DNA of 5,872 bases from an uncultured Rhodospirillaceae bacterium (GTDB taxonomy: Bacteria > Pseudomonadota > Alphaproteobacteria > RF32 > CAG-239). The notes beneath the pieces are model-generated. The model did not search any database and had not been told where the DNA came from. It saw nothing but the letters and a program-made list of their open reading frames with translations. Positions within the stretch are counted from its first letter, which is position 1. Each line of letters starts with the position of its first letter. The DNA lies in the NCBI GenBank assembly GCA_900313155.1, contig OMQE01000102.1:1-5872 (forward strand), in the 5' to 3' direction. Shown here piece after piece: positions 1 through 5,872 of this stretch. A program made the position numbers and the translations under genes.

Positions 1-2247
1 GAAGTTCAAACGGAACACTTCTTTTTCATCATAGCGTTCTTTAACAATCGGGAAACCGAAGTCAAGGTCAATTTTACCCATCGGCGATAACCAGTCAAAA
101 CCGAAACCGACAGATTGACGAATTTTATCGGAATACAAAACCGGATGATACGGATCTTTCATGTTATCCGGCTTGCCGAGAGCACCTAAATCCCAGAACA
201 AACGACCTTTAACGCCCAGTTCGTCTAAGCCGATTGGGAACAGTGTTTCAACACCTGAATACATCATCCAGTTACCACCCAAAGCGTCATTGGTTTGCGC
301 ATCACGTGCACCGATACCGGCAAATTCAAAACCACGCATGTTCTGTCCACCTAAATAAAAGCGGTCAAACAAGCGAACATTTTTACCACCGTAACCGGCA
401 ATATATCCACCAGTTGCAAACACTTTAATGGTTAAGAAATCTGCCACTGTGTGGAATTTATAGGCCTTAATCTCAAACTTGTTATATTTGTTGTCACCGC
501 CTAAACCGGCAATATCGTGTCCGAGTGATAAGAAGTAACCTTCTTTGGTATTATAGGCATTATCACGCTTATCATATACCAAAGTTTGACCAAATGCCGA
601 GGTCGTAGCTTTACCTTCTTCTTTCTTAATAAAGTAAGAAGCATTATCTTTAACTTTACGAATTTCATTTTCACTCAAAGTATAGCGAATGTAGTGACCA
701 AAGTCATCGGTATAGTTCCACCCCATACGCAAACGTCCGCCGTATGTAGATGTATCATACGAAGCCTCATCTTCATAGTCTTGTTCCTGCATAAAGATAT
801 CGGCACCGGCAGACAAACGACGGTCTAAGAAATATGGCTCCGTAAAGCTCAAATTGACATCTTTGGTTCTTTGCGAAATACCGAAGTTGATACCCGCTTG
901 TTGACCTCTCCCGCGGAAGTTGTTTTCTGTCACACCGGCACGGAACAAAGCACCGTTGGTGGTTGAATAACCAACACCAACATTGAAGTATCCGGTCGAT
1001 TTTTCTTCAACTTTAACATCTAAATTGGCCTTATCCGGCGCAGTTTGCGAAGTTTCAATATCTACTTTGCTGAAGTAGTTCAAATTTTCAACATTACGAC
1101 GTGAATCGCGAATCTTTGAAAAGTTCATGGCATCACCTTCTGCCACACGGAACTCACGACGAATCACTTCATCCAACGTGCGGTCATTACCGGTAATGTT
1201 AATACGGTCAATATAAATTCTGTCACCTTCATAAACATGGAAAATAACATCAACCTTATTATTTTCGGCATCACGAATCAATTCCGGTTCAATGTTGACA
1301 AATGCCACACCGCGCTTGCCCAAATAATCGGTCATCTGCGCAATGGTTTTATCAACATCGCTTTGCTTATACCACTCGTCTTCTTCTAATTCAATTTCGT
1401 CATACAAATCATCGGCGTTCACATTGTTCATATGTGATTGAACGCTGATTTTATTGACTTCATAGCGCGGACCTTCATCTAAAGAATATGTTAAAATAAA
1501 CGACTTTTTGTCAGCACTCAATTCTGCTACTGCTGATTTTACCGCAAAGTCGGCATAACCGCGGTCTGTGTAAAAACGGCGTAACAGTTCTTTGTCATAT
1601 TCCATTTTTTCGGCATCATACGTATCTTTAGAACTGAAAATACGATACCAACGGCTTTCTTTGCTCATAATTTCTTCTTGCAAATCAGAACCGGAATAGT
1701 GGTTGTTGCCTAAAAAGTTAATTTTATCAATTTTAGCGGTTGCACCTTCATCAATTTCATAAATCAAATCCACGCGGTTTTCATCTCGCTCAATAATTTT
1801 CGGTTCAACCGTCACCGTATAGCGACCTGTTTTGCGATAGACATCCAAAATGCGCTGAACATCTTGTTGCACTTTGGCTTTTTCGTAAATGGAGCGCGGG
1901 CCTAATTGCACTTCTTTTTCCAAAATTTTATCATCAATCTTGTCATTACCGTCAAACGCACGCTTGCCGATAATCGGGTTTTCCACCACACTGACCTTAA
2001 GCGAATCACCTGTGGTGTCAAAGTTAATATCGCTGAACAACCCGGTTTCATACAAACGCTTAAAGGCATTATCTAAAGCATCTTGCGAAACATTGCTGTT
2101 TTGCGGTAAGTTCAAATAAGACAGCACCGTTGCTTTTTCAACGCGCTGCAATCCGCTGACTTCAATGTTCTTTACATACGCCGCTTCAGCGTTCGTCTGC
2201 AAAGCCACCAAGCCGGCTAATATTCCAACATATAGTAGTTTATTCAT
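1..2247 (-). CDS. bamA: Outer-membrane protein assembly factor BamA (partial, C-terminus cut by window edge)
   Basis: BamA is the central subunit of the BAM complex; it folds and inserts beta-barrel proteins into the outer membrane. The frame is open from an ATG at 2247 to base 1, giving 749 codons without a stop. Residues 1-22 form a signal peptide (hydrophobic core LLYVGILAGLVAL, probable cleavage after the A-E-A at 20-22). Five POTRA domains follow at about 24-92, 93-170, 171-260, 261-340 and 341-418; the fifth carries the typical GNDRTLDEVIRREF stretch. The 16-strand barrel begins near 419 (STGYFNVGVGYS). The loop-6 motif is M637-R-G-F640, with the conserved Arg at 638. The last visible residues (SPMGKIDLDFGFP, then FRLNF) are the final strands, so only about 5-10 residues and the stop are probably missing. 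It follows rseP by 14 nt, as in many proteobacteria. A second in-frame ATG at 2262 is possible but lacks a ribosome binding site. Family assignment is very secure. Confidence 0.97.
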   Translation of the reverse strand, partial: MNKLLYVGILAGLVALQTNAEAAYVKNIEVSGLQRVEKATVLSYLNLPQNSNVSQDALDNAFKRLYETGLFSDINFDTTGDSLKVSVVENPIIGKRAFDGNDKIDDKILEKEVQLGPRSIYEKAKVQQDVQRILDVYRKTGRYTVTVEPKIIERDENRVDLIYEIDEGATAKIDKINFLGNNHYSGSDLQEEIMSKESRWYRIFSSKDTYDAEKMEYDKELLRRFYTDRGYADFAVKSAVAELSADKKSFILTYSLDEGPRYEVNKISVQSHMNNVNADDLYDEIELEEDEWYKQSDVDKTIAQMTDYLGKRGVAFVNIEPELIRDAENNKVDVIFHVYEGDRIYIDRINITGNDRTLDEVIRREFRVAEGDAMNFSKIRDSRRNVENLNYFSKVDIETSQTAPDKANLDVKVEEKSTGYFNVGVGYSTTNGALFRAGVTENNFRGRGQQAGINFGISQRTKDVNLSFTEPYFLDRRLSAGADIFMQEQDYEDEASYDTSTYGGRLRMGWNYTDDFGHYIRYTLSENEIRKVKDNASYFIKKEEGKATTSAFGQTLVYDKRDNAYNTKEGYFLSLGHDIAGLGGDNKYNKFEIKAYKFHTVADFLTIKVFATGGYIAGYGGKNVRLFDRFYLGGQNMRGFEFAGIGARDAQTNDALGGNWMMYSGVETLFPIGLDELGVKGRLFWDLGALGKPDNMKDPYHPVLYSDKIRQSVGFGFDWLSPMGKIDLDFGFPIVKERYDEKEVFRLNF

Positions 2248-2254
2248 ATTTTTT

Positions 2255-2259
2255 TCCTT
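2255..2259 (-). promoter_or_regulatory. Ribosome binding site of bamA
   Basis: AAGGA lies 7 nt before the ATG at 2247, with an A-rich spacer. It decides the start: the other in-frame ATG at 2262, which overlaps the rseP stop as TAATG, has no Shine-Dalgarno sequence at a suitable distance. The site sits in the 14-nt gap just after the rseP stop, so ribosomes finishing rseP could feed bamA. Confidence 0.75.
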
Positions 2260-2261
2260 CA

Positions 2262-3686
2262 TTAGTCAAACCAACGACTTATTAAATGCACAACATCATT
2301 CCATGTTGCCAAGACCATAATGGCCAAAATTATAGCAATCCCAAACTTAAAAATCCAATCTTTAACTTTAGGATTAAGTTCACGGCGAATGATCATTTCA
2401 ATAAAGAAAATCACGAAATTTCCGCCATCCAGCACCGGAATCGGCAACAGGTTGATTAGCCCCAAATTAACCGATAACAATGCCATAAAATACAAAAAGC
2501 TGACCAGACCGCCGGTCTTTGTCACATCACCCGACATTTCGGCAATGCGAATAATACCGCCAACCTCGCCGCCGCCACGCTGACCTGTCACCATCTGAGC
2601 AACCGCGCGCAACGTATTCGCCGTCAAATCATACGCCTCAACAAAACCGGCCTTAACCGCTTTCATAAAAGGCATATTTTCTTCGGCAAAACTTACCTCC
2701 TGAGCCGAAATTACCCCCAGCATCCGGCGCTTTACTTTAGCACCGTTTTCCGGTTCATACTCGGTAACTTTTAACTCAACGTCAAAATGCAACGGACGAC
2801 GATATTCAATAATAAACTCGTCATCAATATGCGTTTCAACATAATTTTTCAAATCATCAAACGTGTTTAGTGCCACACCATTTATGCTAACCAAAACATC
2901 ATTCTTCAGTAATCCGGCTTTCTGTGCCGCGCTACCGTCATAAACATCACCAACAACAGCTGGTGCGCTTATTAATTCCCCTTTTTCATCTTTATCCATC
3001 GGTAAAGACTGGATACCAATAATTTTGCGGTGTTGCGATTTAGTTTCGCATCGTGGTGTAAAGTTCAGTTCTTCGGCTTGCAAGCTCACGTTCATCGGAC
3101 GCTCAACATCAACCGCTATATTGTCTTTTTCCGCCAGCATTACCTCACTGCTGATGTCTTTAAAATCGAGCACTTCACGCTCGTTCACGCGCACAATTTT
3201 ATCCCCGATTTTAATACCGGCTTCTTGAGCTGCGCCATTTTCCATCAGTCCGCCGACCACAGCCGGAAACACCATACGTCCCATGGTATAAAACAACCCA
3301 ATAAAGACTAAAATGGCAAACAAATAATTAAACAACGGACCGGCCGACACAATCGCCAGTTTTTTCCACGGCTTTTGTAATTGGAAAGCACCTTTTTGTT
3401 GCTCTTCCGACAGAGCCGAAACATCTGTTACTGTTGAAGATGAGGCATCTCCGTCACCCAAAAACTGGCAATAACCACCAAGCGGTATGGCTGAAATTTT
3501 CCACTTTGTGCCGTGTTTGTCCGTCCGGCTCCAAAGTTCTTTACCAAAACCGATAGAAAAATCCGTTACCGTCACTCCCAGCATTCGCGCAATAATAAAA
3601 TGCCCAAACTCATGCACAAAAACCAATATACCCAAAAGGATAATAAACGGCACAATGTAATATATAATATTAAGTATTGCTTCCAT
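2262..3686 (-). CDS. rseP: RseP-type site-2 intramembrane zinc metalloprotease
   Basis: This is an inner-membrane protease of the M50B (site-2 protease) family. Relatives cleave transmembrane anti-sigma factors such as RseA, and signal-peptide remnants. The product is 474 aa from the ATG at 3686. TM1 carries the zinc motif H25-E-F-G-H29. It is followed by the IGFGKELW loop, the AGPLFN motif at 115-120 in TM2, PDZ1 at about 140-200, PDZ2 at about 240-310, and the third zinc-ligand motif NLLPIPVLDGG at 412-422 (Asp420). A last TM lies near 446-461. All catalytic residues are present. The frame stays open upstream to an ATG at 3740 inside cdsA, but that would put a Cys-rich 18-residue tail before TM1 and has no family support; the 3686 start has a good ribosome binding site. 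It is longer than many alphaproteobacterial homologues, which fits the two PDZ domains. The actual substrate cannot be read from the window. Confidence 0.96.
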   Translation of the reverse strand: MEAILNIIYYIVPFIILLGILVFVHEFGHFIIARMLGVTVTDFSIGFGKELWSRTDKHGTKWKISAIPLGGYCQFLGDGDASSSTVTDVSALSEEQQKGAFQLQKPWKKLAIVSAGPLFNYLFAILVFIGLFYTMGRMVFPAVVGGLMENGAAQEAGIKIGDKIVRVNEREVLDFKDISSEVMLAEKDNIAVDVERPMNVSLQAEELNFTPRCETKSQHRKIIGIQSLPMDKDEKGELISAPAVVGDVYDGSAAQKAGLLKNDVLVSINGVALNTFDDLKNYVETHIDDEFIIEYRRPLHFDVELKVTEYEPENGAKVKRRMLGVISAQEVSFAEENMPFMKAVKAGFVEAYDLTANTLRAVAQMVTGQRGGGEVGGIIRIAEMSGDVTKTGGLVSFLYFMALLSVNLGLINLLPIPVLDGGNFVIFFIEMIIRRELNPKVKDWIFKFGIAIILAIMVLATWNDVVHLISRWFD

Positions 3687-3692
3687 CGTCTT

Positions 3693-3698
3693 CACCTT
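3693..3698 (-). promoter_or_regulatory. Ribosome binding site of rseP
   Basis: AAGGTG starts within the cdsA stop codon (TAA, 3699-3697) and lies 6 nt before the ATG at 3686. It supports the 474-residue RseP over the longer frame starting inside cdsA, and suggests that rseP translation is coupled to cdsA termination. Confidence 0.7.
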
Positions 3699-4599
3699 AG
3701 AGCAAATACATAAAAAACATATACACAAACGGTGCGGCAAAAATCAAACCGTCCACACGGTCAAACACGCCGCCGTGCCCCGGAATGAGCTTCGACGAAT
3801 CTTTAACACCGGCAATCCGCTTAATAGCCGATTCAACCAAATCGCCAATTTGTGCCAACACGGCAATAATTGCCGCCGTAATAGCATAAAACAACTGGCT
3901 ATTAACTGTCCATTCATGATGTATTTTCAGAGGTTTATATGAAAACGAGATATAGCGGAACTTATCAAAATCATAAAAAGGTATATCAAAAACTTCAACG
4001 CATATATACATGAAGATAATGCTTACCGAAACCGCCAACAATATTCCCCCGCCCAAGCCGGACCACGTTTTGTTCGGGCTGATATTCGGCGCCAATTTCG
4101 GACCGCGCAAGTTGCACCCCACAACAAGACCGCCAATATCCATACTCCACACAATCAGGAAGAACCACATCACCATCATAAAGCTATAGTTGTAGCGTGG
4201 GTCAAAATTACCCTCGCTCGGGTCAAACAACAAATACATCCAAACCAAAGCGCCAATGCCGGTAGAAATATACGGTACGCCTAAAGTCAAAAGCTTACGG
4301 TGTTTTTCTTCATAAGCAATTACCCAAACAAAAAACGCCACAATTGCCATCATCGGCAACGCCAAGTTAGAACTCCAAATAGATACCGATAAACTAATCA
4401 CATAAGCCGTCACATAATACGAAGCCGTAGTCGGTTTAGACAGCATTGCCGCCCACTCCCACGCGAGCAATCCACCAACAACCACCGCTAAAACTTCCAC
4501 AAACGGACTTCCCAAATACAAAGCCTCCAACGCAATCGGAATCATCACGATTGCCGCTAAAATTCTTTTGGTGATAGCCCCAAATTTACGACTTACCAT
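3697..4599 (-). CDS. cdsA: Phosphatidate cytidylyltransferase (CDP-diglyceride synthase)
   Basis: CdsA joins CTP and phosphatidic acid to give CDP-diacylglycerol and pyrophosphate, the branch point for phosphatidylethanolamine, phosphatidylglycerol and cardiolipin synthesis; it acts in the inner membrane. The product is 300 aa, slightly longer than the 285 aa of E. coli. It is strongly hydrophobic with about eight membrane segments (for example 12-30, 32-50, 80-97, 107-125, 139-158, 182-203, 236-255 and 284-300). Residues S257 to D283 match the full family signature: S-x-I-K-R, then K266-D267, then H275-G-G and D280-R-V-D283, which includes the metal-binding acidic residues. An upstream conserved stretch SPNKTWSGLGGG begins near 174. 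Its ATG lies inside the end of uppS (14-nt overlap), preceded by a strong ribosome binding site. rseP follows after 10 nt with no dxr between them, unlike many proteobacterial clusters. Confidence 0.97.
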   Translation of the reverse strand: MVSRKFGAITKRILAAIVMIPIALEALYLGSPFVEVLAVVVGGLLAWEWAAMLSKPTTASYYVTAYVISLSVSIWSSNLALPMMAIVAFFVWVIAYEEKHRKLLTLGVPYISTGIGALVWMYLLFDPSEGNFDPRYNYSFMMVMWFFLIVWSMDIGGLVVGCNLRGPKLAPNISPNKTWSGLGGGILLAVSVSIIFMYICVEVFDIPFYDFDKFRYISFSYKPLKIHHEWTVNSQLFYAITAAIIAVLAQIGDLVESAIKRIAGVKDSSKLIPGHGGVFDRVDGLIFAAPFVYMFFMYLL

Positions 4600-5290
4600 A
4601 TCTTCTCTCCCTTGTTAGATATTCTTCAATAATTTTTTTCAATTCTTCTTTCGAAAAGTCCGGCCACAGCGTTGGCGAAAAATAAAATTCCGTATATGCC
4701 AACTGCCACAGCAAATAGTTACTGATGCGTTCCTCACCGCTGGTGCGAATCATCAAATCCGGCTCCGGCATATCTACCGTATAGAGTTTGGAAGCAAACT
4801 TTGCCATATCAATTTCTTCCGGCTTGAGTGTTCCCTGTTGCACCTCTTTGGCTAATTCGCGTGCCGCCGCCGTAATTTCCTGACGACCGCCGTAACTTAA
4901 TGCCACACACAATGTCACCGCATTGTTCTGCGCCGTATCGGCTTCAATTTTAGCCATTTTTTCTAAAATATCCGCTGCCAACATCTGCCTTTCGCCAATA
5001 AAAACAATACGCGCATTATTCTCTTGCAGTTCCTTGAAGCCGGTGTCTAAATAGTGTCGAAGCAAGTTCATCAACGTTTCAACTTCCGCCGGCTCTCGTT
5101 GCCAATTTTCCGTCGAAAAAGCATACACCGTCATATATTTCACATCCATCTCTTTGGCGGCTTTGGCTATTTCCACCAATGTTTCGGCACCTTGTCGATG
5201 CCCCGCCGCAATCGGTAGACCGCGATTTTTGGCCCAGCGTCTGTTGCCGTCCATAATGAATGCGATATGTGTCAAACTTTTCGTTTCCAC
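4586..5290 (-). CDS. uppS: Undecaprenyl diphosphate synthase (cis-prenyltransferase)
   Basis: UppS condenses isopentenyl diphosphate units onto farnesyl diphosphate in cis to make the C55 carrier used for peptidoglycan, O-antigen and related glycans; the enzyme is cytosolic or membrane-associated. The product is 234 aa, a little shorter than the 253 aa of E. coli. The first signature M13-D-G-N-R-R-W19 contains the catalytic Asp14 (Asp26 in E. coli). YAFSTENW is at 56-63. The C-terminal diphosphate-binding signature runs from D178 through R182-T-S-G-E, R188 and S190 to LLWQ. The helix following STENW resembles that of E. coli, which favours a C55 product, but chain length is not proven. The start codon is GTG, since no in-frame ATG lies upstream and Met13 would remove conserved residues. 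The gene begins 11 nt after frr and its last 14 nt overlap cdsA. The usual Gly of MDGNGRW is Arg17 here. Confidence 0.96.
   Translation of the reverse strand: METKSLTHIAFIMDGNRRWAKNRGLPIAAGHRQGAETLVEIAKAAKEMDVKYMTVYAFSTENWQREPAEVETLMNLLRHYLDTGFKELQENNARIVFIGERQMLAADILEKMAKIEADTAQNNAVTLCVALSYGGRQEITAAARELAKEVQQGTLKPEEIDMAKFASKLYTVDMPEPDLMIRTSGEERISNYLLWQLAYTEFYFSPTLWPDFSKEELKKIIEEYLTRERRYGKS
4607..4613 (-). promoter_or_regulatory. Ribosome binding site of cdsA
   Basis: AAGGGAG lies 7 nt upstream of the cdsA ATG at 4599, inside the last codons of uppS. This placement, with the 14-nt gene overlap, suggests translational coupling of the two lipid-pathway genes. Confidence 0.7.
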
Positions 5291-5299
5291 TTTCTTAAG

Positions 5300-5303
5300 T
5301 CCT
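5300..5303 (-). promoter_or_regulatory. Ribosome binding site of uppS
   Basis: AGGA overlaps the frr stop codon (TAG, 5304-5302) and lies 9 nt before the GTG at 5290. It is the best Shine-Dalgarno candidate near this start and supports GTG as the initiation codon; the A-rich AAGAAA next to the start is a weaker alternative. Confidence 0.55.
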
Positions 5304-5862
5304 AAACCTGCATAATATCCTTTTCTTTGGCGGCATAAAGTTCATCAGCCTTCTTAATGGCATCATCTGTCCACTTTTGAATATCATTATTGTAGCGTTT
5401 TTCTTCGTCTTCCGAAATCAGCGCATCTTTTTTCATTTTTTTGACTTCATCCATGGCATCACGACGAATATTGCGAATCGCCACTTTTCCCTGTTCGGCG
5501 TATTTGCCGGCAATTTTCACCAATTCTTTACGACGCTCCTCACTAAGCGGCGGAATCGGAATGCGAATCGTTTGTCCGTCGTTCATCGGGTTCAAGCCCA
5601 AATCGCTCTCACGCAAAGCTTTTTCTACCGATTTGAGCAAACTTTTATCCCACACGCTGACCGACAATGTACGCGGATCCGGCACACCAATAGTACCAAC
5701 TTGGCTGAGCGGCGCCGGACTGCCGTAAGCTTCAATCATAATGCCATCAAGCAAACTGGCGTGAGCTCTGCCGGCTCTAAGACCTGACAAATCCGCCTTC
5801 ATCGCCTCCAAAGTTTTTTCCATACGTCCCGTGGTATCTGTTTTTAATGTATTGTAATCCAT
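5302..5862 (-). CDS. frr: Ribosome recycling factor (RRF)
   Basis: RRF splits the post-termination ribosome together with EF-G and is essential in bacteria; it is cytosolic. The product is 186 aa, against 185 in E. coli. The tRNA-shaped two-domain layout is visible. Domain I, a three-helix bundle, is formed by about 1-30 and 105-186. Domain II, a beta domain, spans about 31-104 and includes LRAGRAHASLLDG at 28-40 and GVPDPRTLSV at 59-68. The conserved basic segment VAIRNIRRDA at 127-136 holds the arginines that contact 23S rRNA, followed by a Lys-rich helix and the typical end KEKDIMQV. The ATG at 5862 is preceded by GAGGGA. Upstream one would expect pyrH or tsf, which lie outside the window. 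uppS follows after 11 nt, so frr is the first visible gene of the cluster. Nothing is missing or unusual. Confidence 0.98.
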   Translation of the reverse strand: MDYNTLKTDTTGRMEKTLEAMKADLSGLRAGRAHASLLDGIMIEAYGSPAPLSQVGTIGVPDPRTLSVSVWDKSLLKSVEKALRESDLGLNPMNDGQTIRIPIPPLSEERRKELVKIAGKYAEQGKVAIRNIRRDAMDEVKKMKKDALISEDEEKRYNNDIQKWTDDAIKKADELYAAKEKDIMQV

Positions 5863-5866
5863 GTCA

Positions 5867-5872
5867 TCCCTC
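5867..5872 (-). promoter_or_regulatory. Ribosome binding site of frr
   Basis: GAGGGA lies 4 nt before the ATG at 5862 (6 nt if only GAGG is counted) and is cut by the window edge. It supports the annotated start, which also matches the usual N-terminus of RRF. Confidence 0.65.

Noticed and set aside
161..828. Plus-strand open frames of 64-80 codons opposite bamA
   Set aside because: They are antisense to a clearly conserved BamA barrel, have low-complexity products, and show no domain or convincing ribosome binding site.
2249..2255. Run of seven A on the coding strand before bamA as a slippage or terminator signal
   Set aside because: It lies between the ribosome binding site and the start, not inside a reading frame, and no GC-rich hairpin precedes it; an A-rich spacer is ordinary.
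3030..3311. Plus-strand open frame of 93 codons opposite rseP
   Set aside because: It lies wholly opposite the PDZ1 region of rseP and has no recognisable motif.
3687..3740. Longer RseP starting at the ATG at 3740 with 18 extra residues
   Set aside because: The extension lies in the end of cdsA, encodes a Cys-rich tail without family support, and would place residues ahead of the periplasmic/TM1 start; the ATG at 3686 has a good ribosome binding site.
5377..5787. Plus-strand open frames of 136 and 95 codons opposite frr
   Set aside because: They mirror the conserved frr codons; the products (rich in Phe, Asn and Arg, or in Ser and Leu) resemble no known family, and overlapping frames on both strands are typical shadows.
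5864..5872. Possible last codons and TGA stop (5866-5864) of an upstream pyrH
   Set aside because: pyrH is a common neighbour before frr, but only two codons would be visible, which cannot identify a gene.

Overview
The window is one stretch of conserved cell-envelope and translation genes. All five genes are read leftwards (minus strand), so transcription runs from the right end to the left end. In transcription order they are frr (ribosome recycling factor), uppS (undecaprenyl diphosphate synthase), cdsA (CDP-diglyceride synthase), rseP (site-2 intramembrane protease) and bamA (outer-membrane assembly barrel). bamA runs off the left edge a few residues before its expected C-terminus.

Organism: BamA with a signal peptide, five POTRA domains and an outer-membrane barrel shows a Gram-negative (didermic) cell. 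The frr-uppS-cdsA-rseP-bamA order is the classic proteobacterial cluster. Sequence style (the Ser/Glu-rich loop of RseP before its AGPxxN motif, and the BamA repeat of the type GNDRT..EVIRREF) suggests Alphaproteobacteria. Base composition leans to A+T by eye, which would suit a host- or gut-associated or uncultured lineage, but that is inference and the family cannot be named from here.

Layout: frr 5302-5862, an 11-nt gap, uppS 4586-5290 (GTG start), a 14-nt overlap, cdsA 3697-4599, a 10-nt gap, rseP 2262-3686, a 14-nt gap, and bamA 1-2247 (partial). Each start has a purine-rich Shine-Dalgarno-like sequence, several of them lying in the end of the preceding gene. No spacer exceeds 14 nt, and I saw no terminator, promoter, RNA gene, repeat, CRISPR or mobile element. 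The simplest reading is one polycistronic unit whose promoter lies to the right of the window.

How the genes fit together: UppS makes the C55 lipid carrier for peptidoglycan and O-antigen precursors. CdsA makes CDP-diacylglycerol for phospholipids. RseP cleaves membrane-embedded anti-sigma factors and/or signal-peptide remnants in the inner membrane. BamA inserts barrel proteins into the outer membrane. Frr recycles ribosomes and is a usual passenger of this cluster.

The main oddity is the absence of dxr, which in many proteobacteria sits between cdsA and rseP; here only 10 nt separate them. I see no new or undescribed system in this window. The remaining observations are modest variations on conserved genes.
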